The notes: generated by a model from the sequence alone, not told the origin. 64,000 bases of DNA from Arthrobacter sp. PAMC25564 (GCF_004798705.1 NZ_CP039290.1:558001-622000), one strand, 5' to 3'; numbered from the stretch's first letter, positions 50,968-61,667 are shown. Translations and numbers: made by a program.

Positions 50968-52787
50968 GGCCTACATCAGGAATCACCCTCGGCGGCAGAT
51001 TCCAGCTGACCACGCGCATTGCGATCGGCGGCATGGGAGAAGTCTGGAAAGCCAAAGACCTGATCCTTGGCCGCATCGTCGCCATCAAGGTGCTCAAGGA
51101 GGAGTACACGGGCGATCCCGGGTTCCTCCAGCGGTTCCGGGCCGAGGCGCGGCACACCGCGCTCCTGAACCACGTGGGCATCGCCAACGTCTTTGACTAC
51201 GGCGAGGAAGAGGGCTCCGCCTACCTCGTGATGGAACTGGTCCCAGGGCAGCCGCTGAGCAGCATCATCGAACATGAACAGGTGCTCTCGCCGGACCGTA
51301 CCCTCTCCCTGATCGCCCAGACCGCGCGGGCGCTCTCAATCGCCCACGCGCAGGGCCTCGTGCACCGCGACATCAAGCCGGGCAACCTGCTGATCACCCC
51401 GGACGGCCGCGTCAAGGTCACCGACTTCGGTATCGCCCGCCTGGCCGACCAGGTCCCCCTGACGCAGACCGGGCAGGTGATGGGTACCGCCCAGTACCTG
51501 GCCCCGGAACAGGCCACCGGCCAGACGGCGACCGGCGCCTCCGACATCTATTCGCTCGGCGTGATCGGCTACGAGTGCCTCGCCGGACACCGTCCATTCT
51601 CCGGCGAATCCCAGATCGCCATTGCCCTGGCCCAGGTCAACGATGCTCCCCCGCCGCTGCCGGAAAACCTGCCCAAGCCGGTCCGGGCCCTGCTGATGTC
51701 CATGCTGGCCAAGGACCCGAAGAACCGCCCGGCCAACGCCATCAAACTCTCCGAGGCAGCGGAGGCCATCCGCAGGGGTGACATCGCCGCCGCCCACGCC
51801 GCCGTTCCCGGCATGCTTCTCTTCGAGGCGGCAACGGGGCCCATCACGGCACCCGTGGAGGTCCCCACTGCGGCGACGAGCGTCATCGGCGCCAGCGCAG
51901 CAGGGGACAGCTCGACGTCGGCCACCTCGGCGCTGCCCGTCCTCGGCGCCGCCGGTGCCGGCGCCGCGGCAGGGCTGGCCGCCGGAGCTGCCGCGGCCAG
52001 CGGCTACGGGGCCCGCGACGCGCTCTCCCGCGCCGATGCCCTGGCAGCGGAGCGGAACTGGGTGCAGGAGGACGAGGAATACGAGGAGCCACTGGATGAA
52101 CCGGAACGCCGCGGCCGCGGTCGCAGCCCCTGGACGTGGCCGCTGATTGCCCTGATCCTGCTTGTGGTCTTCGCCCTGGTCGGTGTTTTCCTCAGCCAGG
52201 CCGGCATCCTCTTCCCCGCGCAGTCCTCGTCCAGCAGCAGCGCCGCCGCCAGCAGCGCAAAGCCCAGCTCCACGAGTGCCTCGCCGACGTCGGCGACCCC
52301 CACCCCCAGCCCTTCCCCCAGCTCCGCGACGCCCACCCAGTCCACCCCTGTGGCCATCAACCTGATTCCGGATGCTTACCGCGGCCGGCCGTACAACGAG
52401 GTCCGCAATGAGCTGATCGGCCTGAAGCTGGGCGTCACCGGCGCCGAGGTCTTCAATAATGCGACCCCCGGCACCGTGATCGATATCGACCCGTCCGGGC
52501 CGGTCCAGCCCGGTCAAACCATCAAGGTGAGCTACTCCAAGGGGCCCCAGCCGGCTACGGTTCCCTCGATCAAGTCCGGCGCGAAGGAGGCGGACGTGCA
52601 GTTGGCCATCCAGAACGCGGGGCTGCGCTGGGTCAAGGGCGCCGATGTCGACCCCATCAACAAGGAAGCCGAAGGCACGTTTGTCAGCTCCGACCCTGCA
52701 CCCGGCAGCGACGTCACCGCCGGTTCCGTGGTGACTTACCACCTGGCCAAAGCCGCAACAACTCCCACCACAAAGTCGACACCCTAG
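50964..52787 (+). CDS. pknA: PknA-position Ser/Thr protein kinase with PASTA repeats
   Basis: A 607-aa Hanks-type kinase. The kinase domain (about residues 8-270) has the Gly loop [21 protein letters not shown] with the ATP Lys, [10 protein letters not shown], and [11 protein letters not shown] membrane helix ([26 protein letters not shown], about 390-415) and a Ser/Thr/Pro-rich linker follow. The outside part carries about two PASTA repeats ([27 protein letters not shown]..., [25 protein letters not shown]...). Mycobacterial PknA has no PASTA repeats. GTG start overlapping pbpA. Confidence 0.92.
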   Translation: MRPTSGITLGGRFQLTTRIAIGGMGEVWKAKDLILGRIVAIKVLKEEYTGDPGFLQRFRAEARHTALLNHVGIANVFDYGEEEGSAYLVMELVPGQPLSSIIEHEQVLSPDRTLSLIAQTARALSIAHAQGLVHRDIKPGNLLITPDGRVKVTDFGIARLADQVPLTQTGQVMGTAQYLAPEQATGQTATGASDIYSLGVIGYECLAGHRPFSGESQIAIALAQVNDAPPPLPENLPKPVRALLMSMLAKDPKNRPANAIKLSEAAEAIRRGDIAAAHAAVPGMLLFEAATGPITAPVEVPTAATSVIGASAAGDSSTSATSALPVLGAAGAGAAAGLAAGAAAASGYGARDALSRADALAAERNWVQEDEEYEEPLDEPERRGRGRSPWTWPLIALILLVVFALVGVFLSQAGILFPAQSSSSSSAAASSAKPSSTSASPTSATPTPSPSPSSATPTQSTPVAINLIPDAYRGRPYNEVRNELIGLKLGVTGAEVFNNATPGTVIDIDPSGPVQPGQTIKVSYSKGPQPATVPSIKSGAKEADVQLAIQNAGLRWVKGADVDPINKEAEGTFVSSDPAPGSDVTAGSVVTYHLAKAATTPTTKSTP

Positions 52788-52793
52788 GCAACC

Positions 52794-54791
52794 ATGTCGA
52801 CTTCACCCCGCACACCGTCACACAGGGAGGACCGCCGCCCTGAGAACACGCAGCGCGTCCTCAGCGGGCGCTATGAGCTGGGTGATCTGATCGGCCGGGG
52901 CGGAATGGCGGATGTTTTCCGCGGGGTCGACACCCGGCTGGGACGCACCGTGGCCGTAAAGCTGCTGCGTTCGGATCTGGCCAGGGATCCGCAATTCCAG
53001 GCGCGGTTCAAGCGCGAGGCGCAGGCCGTGGCCGCGCTGAACCACCACTCGATCGTGGCCGTTTATGACACCGGAGACCACGCGGTCCCGGGCGATCACG
53101 ACGACAGCATCCGGGTGCCTTACATCGTGATGGAGTTCGTTTCCGGCAAGACGATCCGTGAGCTGATCAGGGCGAAGGAAGTCACGATCGATCAGGCGAT
53201 CGACTTCACCCTGGGGGTGCTCGCAGCCCTCGACTACAGTCACAAGGCAGGGATCGTCCACCGCGATATCAAGCCGGCCAACGTGATGTTCTGTCCTGAC
53301 TCCAACAGCATCAAGGTCATGGACTTCGGCATCGCGCGGGCCATGGCGGACTCGGCCGCGACCATGACGCAGACCCAGGCCGTGGTGGGCACGGCCCAGT
53401 ACCTCTCCCCGGAGCAGGCACGCGGAGAAACCGTGGACGCCCGCAGCGACCTGTATTCTGCCGGCTGCCTGCTGTATGAAATGCTGGCCGGCCGCCCGCC
53501 GTTCGTCGGGGACAGCCCCGTTTCCGTGGCCTACCAGCACGTGCGCGAGATCCCGGAACTGGCCAGCAGTCTGAACCCTGAGATTTCCGAAGCCCTGGAC
53601 AGCGTGCTGGTGAAGGCACTGCAGAAGAACCGGGCGGACCGGTTCCAGGATGCGGCGGCCTTCGGGCGCGCCCTCCGTGCGGCGCGCGCCGGCGTCGGCG
53701 TGGACCCGCTGGGATTGAACGAGATTCCCACCAGCCCCACCAACACCGTCGATGGGTCCAGCGGCATTGCGCCGACCGCCGCATTCTCGCCAACCGGGGC
53801 AAAGTCCCCGGATCAGGCACTTACTGGCCGGCCGCATCCGACGCGTCTCGGCTTGGGCGATGACGCAGCCATTCCGGCCCATGATACCGAGGTCTATCCC
53901 GCCGCGGACACGGGCAGTCTTCCGCTGGTTCTGCCAGCCGCCCGCGAACACACCCAGCTTCAGCGGTCGCGCCGCCGGACCTGGATTGCCACGCTCGTGA
54001 TTCTCACCGTCCTGGTCCTGACCGGTGGCGGCCTGTGGCTGTACAACATGATGAACCAGCAGCCCGCGCCGGTGGCGAAGGTCGTGGTCCCTTCGGTGAC
54101 ATCGCTGACCGAGTCCGAGGCCCTGCAGAAGCTCTACAACGCCGGCATCCAGCCGCAGCTCAACAGGCTCCGGCACGCAACCATCGCCAAGGGCATTGCC
54201 ATCGGCACGGTTCCGGATTCGGGGAGCTCGGTGGAACGCAATTCGAACATCACGCTCAACATATCGGAGGGCCCGGGCGTCATCACCATCCCCGCGGATC
54301 TGCCTGGCCGTACCGAGGCGGCCGCGCGCGATGACCTGCGCCAGAAAGGGCTGGCCGGTGTGCCCTTCACAACCATGACGAACAGCCCCACGGTTCCGGC
54401 CGGCGTCGTCATCACCACCAAACCTGCCCCGGGGCAGAACGTGGCCGTGGGGAGCACGGTGGAACTCGTGGTGTCCAACGGCAAGGTAGCCATGCCGCAG
54501 CTGATCGGGCTGCCGCTGGCCGAGGCTGAAGCGGCGCTTAAGGACCTCGGGCTGGCCATGACGGTCAAGGAAGTCGAAAACTCCCAGGTGGAACCGGGGA
54601 AGGTGACCGCGCAGAGTGACGCCGCGGACGCCCAGATCGAACAGGGCAAGAACATCACGGTTACGGTGGCGAAGGCCCCGCCGCCCCCGCCAACACCCAC
54701 GCCCACGCCCACACCTACATCGACGCCGACATCGACCAGGAGCAGCAAGAGCAACACGGAAGGCCTCAGCCTGGGCCAGCTCCTCCCCTAG
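52794..54791 (+). CDS. pknB: PknB: Ser/Thr protein kinase with three PASTA repeats
   Basis: A 665-aa Hanks-type kinase, the essential wall-sensing kinase of actinobacteria. The kinase domain has LIGRGGMADVFRG, ATP-lysine Lys56 in VAVKLLRSD, HRDIKPANVMF and DFGIARAMADSAATMTQTQAVVGTAQYLSPEQ with the activation-loop Thr residues. One membrane helix (WIATLVILTVLVLTGGGLWLY) is followed by three PASTA repeats that bind peptidoglycan fragments or lipid II, then a Pro/Thr tail. It starts 6 bp after pknA and closes the operon. Confidence 0.95.
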   Translation: MSTSPRTPSHREDRRPENTQRVLSGRYELGDLIGRGGMADVFRGVDTRLGRTVAVKLLRSDLARDPQFQARFKREAQAVAALNHHSIVAVYDTGDHAVPGDHDDSIRVPYIVMEFVSGKTIRELIRAKEVTIDQAIDFTLGVLAALDYSHKAGIVHRDIKPANVMFCPDSNSIKVMDFGIARAMADSAATMTQTQAVVGTAQYLSPEQARGETVDARSDLYSAGCLLYEMLAGRPPFVGDSPVSVAYQHVREIPELASSLNPEISEALDSVLVKALQKNRADRFQDAAAFGRALRAARAGVGVDPLGLNEIPTSPTNTVDGSSGIAPTAAFSPTGAKSPDQALTGRPHPTRLGLGDDAAIPAHDTEVYPAADTGSLPLVLPAAREHTQLQRSRRRTWIATLVILTVLVLTGGGLWLYNMMNQQPAPVAKVVVPSVTSLTESEALQKLYNAGIQPQLNRLRHATIAKGIAIGTVPDSGSSVERNSNITLNISEGPGVITIPADLPGRTEAAARDDLRQKGLAGVPFTTMTNSPTVPAGVVITTKPAPGQNVAVGSTVELVVSNGKVAMPQLIGLPLAEAEAALKDLGLAMTVKEVENSQVEPGKVTAQSDAADAQIEQGKNITVTVAKAPPPPPTPTPTPTPTSTPTSTRSSKSNTEGLSLGQLLP

Positions 54792-54893
54792 CCTGCCTCA
54801 GCCTTGATCCACCGATGATCTTTGGGCCGGGTCCGGCGGGAGATTCCGGGCTGCATTTCTTCCCTGCATTTCCTGACCCCTTACGATGTAGAT

Positions 54894-56603
54894 ATGACAT
54901 CCTACCTTCCATCGGTTGATGCCGCGCCTATACCGCTGGTTGATCCCGAGGTTGAACACGTCCTTGCGGTCCGAGGTGTCGGTGGATACCGGCAATACCG
55001 GATCCCGGCCTTGGCGGTGTCGCTGCAGGGCACCGTGCTGGCGGCCTACGATGGGCGTCCCAACCTTGATGACCTGCCCAGCCCGATCGATCTCCTGCTG
55101 CGCCGCAGTACTGACAGCGGACGGACCTGGGAAAGCCAGCAGGTCGTGCGCACCGGCGTCGGGCTTAACGGCTACGGTGACCCGAGCCTCCTGGTTGATG
55201 CTGAAACCGGACGGATTTTCATTTTCCATGCTGCGGGGACGCGTGCCGGCTTCTTCGAAGCCGCGGCCGGGCTGCAGCCGGATGATGATGTCCAGCACTG
55301 CGATATCAGCTTCTCCGATGACGACGGTTTGACCTGGCAGCATCGCCGGATCACCGGACAGTTGAAGCTCCGCCCGGCCACTGGCGGCGCGGGCGGCCCG
55401 GATATCACAGGGCTCTTCGCATCGGCCGGGCAGGGCGTTCAAATTCATGCCGGGCCTTTCCAAGGCAGGTTGGTGCAGCAGTTTGTCGTCCTGGCCGGCG
55501 GGGAGATCATGGCAGCCTCGGCGTATAGCGATGACCACGGCGAGAATTGGATGCTCGGGGATCTCATCGGCGCCGGGCCCGACGGCATCGGTCCCAACGA
55601 GAACAAGGTCGCCGTCCTCGCAGACGGCCGGCTTCTGCTGCATAGTCGGGCCACTCCCCGTCGTCTGGCGGCTATGTCGGAGGAGGGCGGCCATAGCTGG
55701 AGCCCGTTGATTCCAGTCGAGGACCTGCCGGATCCAAGCGACAACGGTTCGCTGGTGCGTTTTGACGGCGTGCCAGCGTTGAGGGCTTTCGCTTCGGAGT
55801 CCACTGGCTCCTGGCTCCTGGCCAGCAACAACCAGGACGCCCAGCTGCGACGCAACACGGTCCTCAGCCTTTCCCCTGACAACGGCCTGACCTGGCCTGC
55901 CAAGCTGCTCCTGTGCCCCGGAAGCTCCGCGTATTCGACGGCTGCACGGCTGCCGGACGGCAATATCGGGGTCCTGTATGAGCGGCAGGGATACCGGGAA
56001 ATAGTATTCATTTCCCTCCCTGCCGAGCAGCTCACAGATCAACTCACTGCGGCAAAGGAGACTCCGTCGCCCGGTGCCGGCCCTGGCCTGCTCTTCCACA
56101 TGGAACTGCGCTCCATCACTCCTGGCCTCCCCCCTGTCTGGCAGAATGCCGGGGAGTTCCACATCATTGCTCCGGGTGGTGACTGGGGGGTCCACACCTG
56201 GAAGGAAATCGGGCAGGGCTATTCGCCGGAACGGGTTCAGGTGATCGGAAGCCGGGAGGCGCAGGATCTGAACTATGGTCCGATCATCCCGGGCTATAAG
56301 GCGGGCGACATCCTTGCTTTCACCGGGCGCGTTCGAAATGAAGGGTCCCAGGCGGCGACGGCTGTCCGGCTGTCAGGACCGGGGGCCGGGGCATTCCCAT
56401 CTGCTGACCTTGCGCCCGGTGACGAAGCCCTCTATTTCACACCGAGCTACACCGTGACCGAGGAGGATGTGGCGCGGGGCGCTCTCAAGCTGGTCTTTGC
56501 TGTGGAAGGAACATGCGAGGGTACGGTCGTGCGCCTCGGGCGAAGATTCCATTTCGACATGGCAACAGGTGCGGTTCAAGTGGAGGAGAGTCCCGCCTGC
56601 TGA
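54894..56603 (+). CDS. Sialidase (exo-alpha-sialidase, GH33-like)
   Basis: A 569-aa sialidase. The start of the propeller has the arginine motif YRIPALAV, and at least five Asp-box-like segments are seen: STDSGRTW, SDDDGLTW, SDDHGENW, SEEGGHSW and SPDNGLTW. HSRATPRR and YERQGYREI are candidates for the other arginines of the triad and the Glu. A C-terminal beta-rich domain of about 170 residues follows (VWQNAGEFHIIAPGGDWGVHTWKE). No signal peptide or anchor is seen from the ATG at 54894. It precedes the sialic acid uptake genes on the same strand. Confidence 0.85.
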   Translation: MTSYLPSVDAAPIPLVDPEVEHVLAVRGVGGYRQYRIPALAVSLQGTVLAAYDGRPNLDDLPSPIDLLLRRSTDSGRTWESQQVVRTGVGLNGYGDPSLLVDAETGRIFIFHAAGTRAGFFEAAAGLQPDDDVQHCDISFSDDDGLTWQHRRITGQLKLRPATGGAGGPDITGLFASAGQGVQIHAGPFQGRLVQQFVVLAGGEIMAASAYSDDHGENWMLGDLIGAGPDGIGPNENKVAVLADGRLLLHSRATPRRLAAMSEEGGHSWSPLIPVEDLPDPSDNGSLVRFDGVPALRAFASESTGSWLLASNNQDAQLRRNTVLSLSPDNGLTWPAKLLLCPGSSAYSTAARLPDGNIGVLYERQGYREIVFISLPAEQLTDQLTAAKETPSPGAGPGLLFHMELRSITPGLPPVWQNAGEFHIIAPGGDWGVHTWKEIGQGYSPERVQVIGSREAQDLNYGPIIPGYKAGDILAFTGRVRNEGSQAATAVRLSGPGAGAFPSADLAPGDEALYFTPSYTVTEEDVARGALKLVFAVEGTCEGTVVRLGRRFHFDMATGAVQVEESPAC

Positions 56604-56807
56604 CCAGGTTGGCCGATGCGTCGGTGATCAAATCGTACATTTACCGTCGGCGCGCGGCCCGCTCCCCGGGTGCCACAGCGTCCTGCGGCAGTCCGGTCTT
56701 GAAGCCTGTGATGGACAGCTCGACCAAAATGCTCCCACCCCGCCCCCGGCTCAGGGGTTCCGCCTTGACGAGGTGCTGTGACGCCCCTTACAGTTTTCCA
56801 TACGAGC

Positions 56808-56828
56808 ATCGGACGTCCTACATCCGAT
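56808..56828. promoter_or_regulatory. Candidate operator before the sialic acid transporter operon
   Basis: An inverted repeat ATCGGA-9 bases-TCCGAT, 27 bp before the binding-protein start, with a smaller GGACGTCC palindrome overlapping its left arm. It is placed where a repressor such as a GntR-type NanR could act. No regulator gene is present in this part of the window. Confidence 0.45.
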
Positions 56829-56855
56829 AAATTTACTGGAATGGTGAGGCATCAC

Positions 56856-58499
56856 ATGAGCAAGACCCTCAAGAACCTGCCGTTGGCCAACGATGCCAGC
56901 CGCCGGAGCTTCCTCAAGCTGTCGGGCGCCCTGGGCGCGGCGGCGGCGTTCACTACCTCCCTGGCCGCCTGCGGCGCCCCGGCCGCCACGACCACGGGGG
57001 CGGCCGCGAACACGGCGCCGATCAACAAGGACCTCATCATCGAGGCCGGCATCTCCTACGCTCTTTCCACCGGATTCGATCCCCTGTCATCCTCCGGGGC
57101 CACTCCCCTGGCAGCCAACCTTCATGTCTACGAGGGTCTCGTGGAGCTGCACCCGGCGACCCGGGAGCCCTACAACGCGCTGGCCGCCGCCGACCCGAAG
57201 ATGGTCAACGACACCACCTACCAGGTGGCCCTCCGAGACGGAGCCAAGTTCCACAACGGCGCCCCGGTCACCGCCGAAGACGTCGTGTTCTCCTTCACCC
57301 GCGTTATGGACCCGGCCAACAAGTCGCTCTTCTCGCAGTTCATCCCGTTCATCAAGGACGTCAAGGCTCTCGACGCGAAGACCGTCGAGTTCTCGCTGGC
57401 GTATGCCTTCCCCGGCTTCGCCCCGCGGATCTCCGTCGTCAAGATCGTACCCAAGGCACTCACCAACTTCCCGCTGGGCTCCGACCAGCTCAAGGCATTC
57501 GACGCCAAGCCGGTCGGCACGGGACCGTACAAGCTGGTCTCCGCCGTCAAGGACGACAAGATCGTGTTCGAGGCGAACGCCGACTACAACGGACCGATGC
57601 CCGCCCTGGCCAAGGGCATGACCTGGCTGCTGCTCTCCGACGCTGCCGCCCGCGTCACGGCGATGCAGTCCGGCCGCGTGCAGGCCATCGAGGACGTCCC
57701 GTACCTGGACATCGAGGGACTGAAGTCCAAGGCCACGGTGGAATCCGTCCAGTCCTTCGGCATGCTCTTCCTGATGTTCAACTGCGCCAAGGCTCCGTTC
57801 GATAACAAGCTGGTCCGCCAGGCCCTGCACTACGGGCTGGACAAGGACTCCATCATCAAGAAGGCCCTGTTCGGCAACGCCAAGGCCGCCAGCTCCTACT
57901 TCCAGGAAGGCCACCCGGACTACGTCAAGGCCAGGAACGTCTACGGCTACGACCCCCAGAAGGCATCGGACCTGCTGAAGCAGGCGGGAGCCACGAGCCT
58001 GGAATTCGAACTCCTGACCACCGACACCGCCTGGGTCAAGGACGTCGCCCCGCTGATGCTCGAATCCTGGAACAAGATCCCCGGCGTCAAGGTCACGCTC
58101 AAGACCATGCAGTCCGGCGCCCTGTACACCGACCGCGTCGGCAAGGCAGACTTCTCAGTCGTCGCGGCCCCTGGCGATCCGTCCGTGTTCGGCAACGACG
58201 CGGACCTGCTGCTGAGCTGGTTCTACGCCGGCGACACCTGGATGAAAGGCCGCGCCTACTGGGCCGCCACCCCGGAACGGGCCCAACTTGTGGACCTGAT
58301 GGCCAAGGCCGGCCAGTCAGCCAAGGCCGACGCCCGGAAGCTCACCGGCGACATCGTGGACCTCGTCTCCGAAGAGGTCCCGCTCTACCCGATCTTCCAC
58401 CGCCAGCTCCCGAGTGCCTGGGACGCCAAGAAGCTCAGCGGCTTCAAGCCTCTGCCCACCACCGGCGTCGGCTTCATCGGCGTCGGACGCACAGCCTGA
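56856..58499 (+). CDS. ABC transporter substrate-binding lipoprotein (sialic acid, SatA/SiaE type)
   Basis: A 547-aa family 5 (oligopeptide-type) binding protein. An RRSFLKLSG twin-arginine-like motif precedes the hydrophobic core, and the lipobox is LAAC near residue 33, so it is a lipoprotein possibly exported by Tat. Domain signatures are [43 protein letters not shown] and VGTGPYKL. Position between a sialidase and nan genes indicates N-acetylneuraminate uptake; family 5 sialic acid transporters are known (SatABCD in Haemophilus ducreyi; SiaEFGI in C. glutamicum). ATG at 56856 follows GGTGAGG. Confidence 0.86.
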   Translation: MSKTLKNLPLANDASRRSFLKLSGALGAAAAFTTSLAACGAPAATTTGAAANTAPINKDLIIEAGISYALSTGFDPLSSSGATPLAANLHVYEGLVELHPATREPYNALAAADPKMVNDTTYQVALRDGAKFHNGAPVTAEDVVFSFTRVMDPANKSLFSQFIPFIKDVKALDAKTVEFSLAYAFPGFAPRISVVKIVPKALTNFPLGSDQLKAFDAKPVGTGPYKLVSAVKDDKIVFEANADYNGPMPALAKGMTWLLLSDAAARVTAMQSGRVQAIEDVPYLDIEGLKSKATVESVQSFGMLFLMFNCAKAPFDNKLVRQALHYGLDKDSIIKKALFGNAKAASSYFQEGHPDYVKARNVYGYDPQKASDLLKQAGATSLEFELLTTDTAWVKDVAPLMLESWNKIPGVKVTLKTMQSGALYTDRVGKADFSVVAAPGDPSVFGNDADLLLSWFYAGDTWMKGRAYWAATPERAQLVDLMAKAGQSAKADARKLTGDIVDLVSEEVPLYPIFHRQLPSAWDAKKLSGFKPLPTTGVGFIGVGRTA

Positions 58500-58610
58500 T
58501 TCAGGCTGACCGCCGGTCCGGGCGGCTCCCCCCTCCCGCCCGGACCTACATGCCTTATCCCCCACACCGGCTGAAGCCGGGACAACCTTCCACGAATTCC
58601 GGAGACAACA

Positions 58611-59567
58611 TTGGTCACGATATTGCGTCTGCTGGGCCGCAGGCTCGCAGCACTGCCGTTGATGGTCCTGGGCATTACCCTGCTGGTTTTCCTCGTCTTG
58701 CAGGCTGCCCCAGGCGATCAGGCGAGCAGCGCGCTGGGCGACGGTGCCAGCGAGGACGCCAAGGCACAATACCGCCAGAGCAACGGACTGAACGATCCGT
58801 TGGTGCTGCAGTACTTCCGATTCCTGGGCAGGCTGCTCCAGCTTGATCTCGGCGTGACCACGCCGCCGGCGAAGTCCGTGGCTGCCATGATCGGATCGGC
58901 CTTCCCGCTGACCCTGCAGCTCACCTTCCTCGGCGTCCTGATCGCCATAGTGCTGTCCCTGGGGTTCGGGATCGTGGGGGCGCTCTACCGGGACAAGTGG
59001 CAGGACCAGCTGGTCCGGATCTTCTCGATCGCCGCCGTTGCGACGCCGTCCTTCTGGCTGGGCATCCTGCTCATCCAGTGGTTCGCCCTGGGCGACAGCC
59101 CCCTGTTTCCCTCGGGCGGCATCGCGACGCCGGAATCAGGCTTCGGCGGCTGGCTGAACTCGATGGCACTGCCGGCCCTGGCGCTCGGCATCCCGGTCTC
59201 GGCCTCGCTGATCCGGGTGGTCCGGACCTCCATGGTCGAGGAACTGGACCGCGACTACGTCCGCACCGCCGTCGGCAACGGCGTCCCCTACCGTGAGGTG
59301 GTGTCCAGGAATGTGCTCCGCAACGCCCTGGTCACCCCGGTGACCGTGCTGGGCCTGCGGATCGGCTACCTGCTGGGCGGCGCCGTCGTGATTGAGATGA
59401 TCTTTGCCCTTCCGGGCATGGGCCAGCTGATCCTCAACGGCATCACCAACCTGGACGTCAACCTGGTGCAGGGCGTGGTCCTGACCATCTCCGTCACCTT
59501 TGTCCTGGTGAACATCGCCGTCGACCTTCTCTACCTGCTCATCAACCCCCGAATCAGGACGGTCTGA
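58611..59567 (+). CDS. ABC transporter permease (DppB type), sialic acid uptake
   Basis: A 318-aa permease of the DppB/OppB family with about six helices. Signature segments are LPLMVLGITLLVFLVLQAAPGDQASS, GLNDPLVLQYFRFL and the EAA loop DYVRTAVGNGVPYREVVSRNVLRNAL. The probable start is TTG at 58611, with GGAG seven bases upstream; the protein reads (M)VTILRLLGRRLAALP. It pairs with the permease half of the next gene product. Confidence 0.88.
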   Translation: MVTILRLLGRRLAALPLMVLGITLLVFLVLQAAPGDQASSALGDGASEDAKAQYRQSNGLNDPLVLQYFRFLGRLLQLDLGVTTPPAKSVAAMIGSAFPLTLQLTFLGVLIAIVLSLGFGIVGALYRDKWQDQLVRIFSIAAVATPSFWLGILLIQWFALGDSPLFPSGGIATPESGFGGWLNSMALPALALGIPVSASLIRVVRTSMVEELDRDYVRTAVGNGVPYREVVSRNVLRNALVTPVTVLGLRIGYLLGGAVVIEMIFALPGMGQLILNGITNLDVNLVQGVVLTISVTFVLVNIAVDLLYLLINPRIRTV

Positions 59568-59570
59568 CCC

Positions 59571-61667
59571 ATGCGCAGCAAACTCGCTGAACGCCTGAGC
59601 GCCCCGGGGATCCGCTTCCGGGCCCTGCCCTGGAGCTCCCGGCTGGCCCTCGTCTTCCTGGTGGTCATTACCCTTGCCGCCATCTTCGCGCCCCTCATCG
59701 CCCCGCACGATCCGCTGCAATCCTTCATTCCCGCCACCGCACCCGGCGGCGAGCACCTATTCGGCACCGACCGGCTGGGGCGCGACATCTTCTCCCGGCT
59801 GCTCTACGGATCCCAGTCCTCGCTGATGATCGGCCTGGGTGCGGTCACGCTGGCCGTCGCGGCCGGAGCCCTGCTGGGCTCGCTCGCCGCGACCTCGAGC
59901 AAGGCCGTGAACGAACTGATCATGCGGCTCATGGACATCCTGATGGCCTTTCCGGGGATCGCCCTGGCCGCCGTGCTGCTGGCTGCCTTCGGCAACACGG
60001 TGCCCACGATCATTGTCGCCATCGCGATCATCTACACCCCGCAGCTGGCCCGCGTGGTCCGCGCCAATGTGCTCTCCCAGTACGGCGAGGACTACGTCCG
60101 CGCCGAGCGGGTGATCGGCGCGGGCCGCTTCTACATCCTGCTCAGGCACATCGTGCGCAACACCGCGGCCCCGGTCCTGGTGTTCGCCACGGTCATGGTC
60201 GCGGACGCCATCATCCTGGAGGCATCACTGTCCTTCCTCGGTGCCGGGGTCCAGGATCCCGCACCGTCCTGGGGCAACGTGATCTCCTACGGCCGCAACC
60301 TGGTGCTCTCCGGCGGCTGGTGGGCCACCACCTTCGCGGGCCTCACCATCCTGCTGACCGTGCTCGCCCTGAACATCCTTGCCGAGGGCCTCACCGACGC
60401 CATGGTGAACCCGAAGCTCCGCCGCGCCCCGGTCGTGAAAGACGACGACGGCTCCTCCGCCGCGGCGGCCGCCGTCGCCGTCGATACGGAGATCGGTACG
60501 TCCGTGGCCCAAGGGTCCGTGGCGGAACAGCATGAACTCGACGGCGTCCGCGCCGCGTCCGGCGACGCGGATCCGGAAGCCGGGCTGCTTCAGGACCAGG
60601 ATGCCGCCTTCGGCGACCCGCACGCGCTGCTCGATGCGGAACTGCGGCTGCTGGCCGCCGTCGAAGCCACCCGCACCGACCGGCTCCCCCAGGTCCCGGC
60701 CGGAGCCCGGACCGTGCTGGAGGTGAAGAACCTTTCCATCCGCTTCCCTGCCCGTTTCGGCGACACCGCCATCGTGGACAACGTCTCCTTCACCGTCCGC
60801 GAAGGAGAAACCATGGGGCTCGTGGGCGAATCCGGCTGCGGCAAGTCCATCACCTCCCTCGCGATCATGGGCCTCCTGCCCAAGACCGCGAAGATCTCCG
60901 GATCCATCACCTTCGACGGCAAGGAACTGCTCGATTCGGCGGCCGGGGGCAGCAGCGCCAAGGCGTACGAGGGGCTGCGTGGCCAGCAGATCGCCATGGT
61001 CTATCAGGATGCCCTCAGTTCCCTGAACCCGTCCATGAAGATCAAGGACCAGCTGGAGCAGCTGACCCGGCGCGGCGGCCGCAAGACCCCCACCGAGCTG
61101 CTCGAAATGGTCAAGCTGGATCCCGTCCGCACCCTCGCCAGCTACCCCCACGAGCTCTCCGGCGGCCAGCGCCAGCGCGTCCTCATCGCCATGGCGCTGT
61201 CCCGCTCGCCAAGGATCGTGGTGGCGGACGAGCCCACCACGGCACTGGACGTCACCGTGCAGCACCAGGTGGTGGAGCTGCTCAACGAACTGCGTGAGCA
61301 GCTGGGCTTCGCCATGGTGTTCGTCAGCCACGACCTTGCCCTCGTGGCGTCGCTCGCGCACCGCATCACGGTGATGTACGCCGGGCAGGTGGTGGAATCC
61401 GCACGGGCATCCGCGCTGCTGCAGAACCCGAAGCACGAATACACCCGCGGCCTGCTCGGTGCCGTCCTCTCCATCGAGGCCGACGCCGTGCGCCTGCACC
61501 AGATCCCCGGTACCGTGCCGTCGCCGGGCGCCTTCGCCGCCGGCGACAGGTTCGCCTCCCGCTCGCAACGGTCCGACGCCGACCCGGACCAGCACCTCGT
61601 GCTGACCCCCGTCAGCGGGAATTCCGACCACTACTGGGCCAGCCATCTGAAAGAGGACGCCAAGTGA
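59571..61667 (+). CDS. Fused ABC permease-ATPase (DppC plus DppD), sialic acid uptake
   Basis: A 698-aa fusion. Residues 1-285 or so form a DppC-type permease (FGTDRLGRDIFSRLLYGSQSSLMIG, EDYVRAERVIGAGRFYILLRHIVRN). A linker of about 95 residues rich in Ala, Asp and Glu joins it to an ABC ATPase (from about residue 382). The ATPase has Walker A GESGCGKSIT, Q-loop YQDALSSLNP, signature LSGGQRQRV, Walker B IVVADEPTTAL and an oligopeptide-transporter C-terminus. The same kind of fusion is known in other sialic acid ABC systems. It overlaps the next gene by 4 bp. Confidence 0.9.
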   Translation: MRSKLAERLSAPGIRFRALPWSSRLALVFLVVITLAAIFAPLIAPHDPLQSFIPATAPGGEHLFGTDRLGRDIFSRLLYGSQSSLMIGLGAVTLAVAAGALLGSLAATSSKAVNELIMRLMDILMAFPGIALAAVLLAAFGNTVPTIIVAIAIIYTPQLARVVRANVLSQYGEDYVRAERVIGAGRFYILLRHIVRNTAAPVLVFATVMVADAIILEASLSFLGAGVQDPAPSWGNVISYGRNLVLSGGWWATTFAGLTILLTVLALNILAEGLTDAMVNPKLRRAPVVKDDDGSSAAAAAVAVDTEIGTSVAQGSVAEQHELDGVRAASGDADPEAGLLQDQDAAFGDPHALLDAELRLLAAVEATRTDRLPQVPAGARTVLEVKNLSIRFPARFGDTAIVDNVSFTVREGETMGLVGESGCGKSITSLAIMGLLPKTAKISGSITFDGKELLDSAAGGSSAKAYEGLRGQQIAMVYQDALSSLNPSMKIKDQLEQLTRRGGRKTPTELLEMVKLDPVRTLASYPHELSGGQRQRVLIAMALSRSPRIVVADEPTTALDVTVQHQVVELLNELREQLGFAMVFVSHDLALVASLAHRITVMYAGQVVESARASALLQNPKHEYTRGLLGAVLSIEADAVRLHQIPGTVPSPGAFAAGDRFASRSQRSDADPDQHLVLTPVSGNSDHYWASHLKEDAK

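Noticed and set aside
56604..56807. Open frames between the sialidase and the binding protein gene
   Set aside because: They are continuations of other frames of the sialidase gene with no start site or family resemblance.
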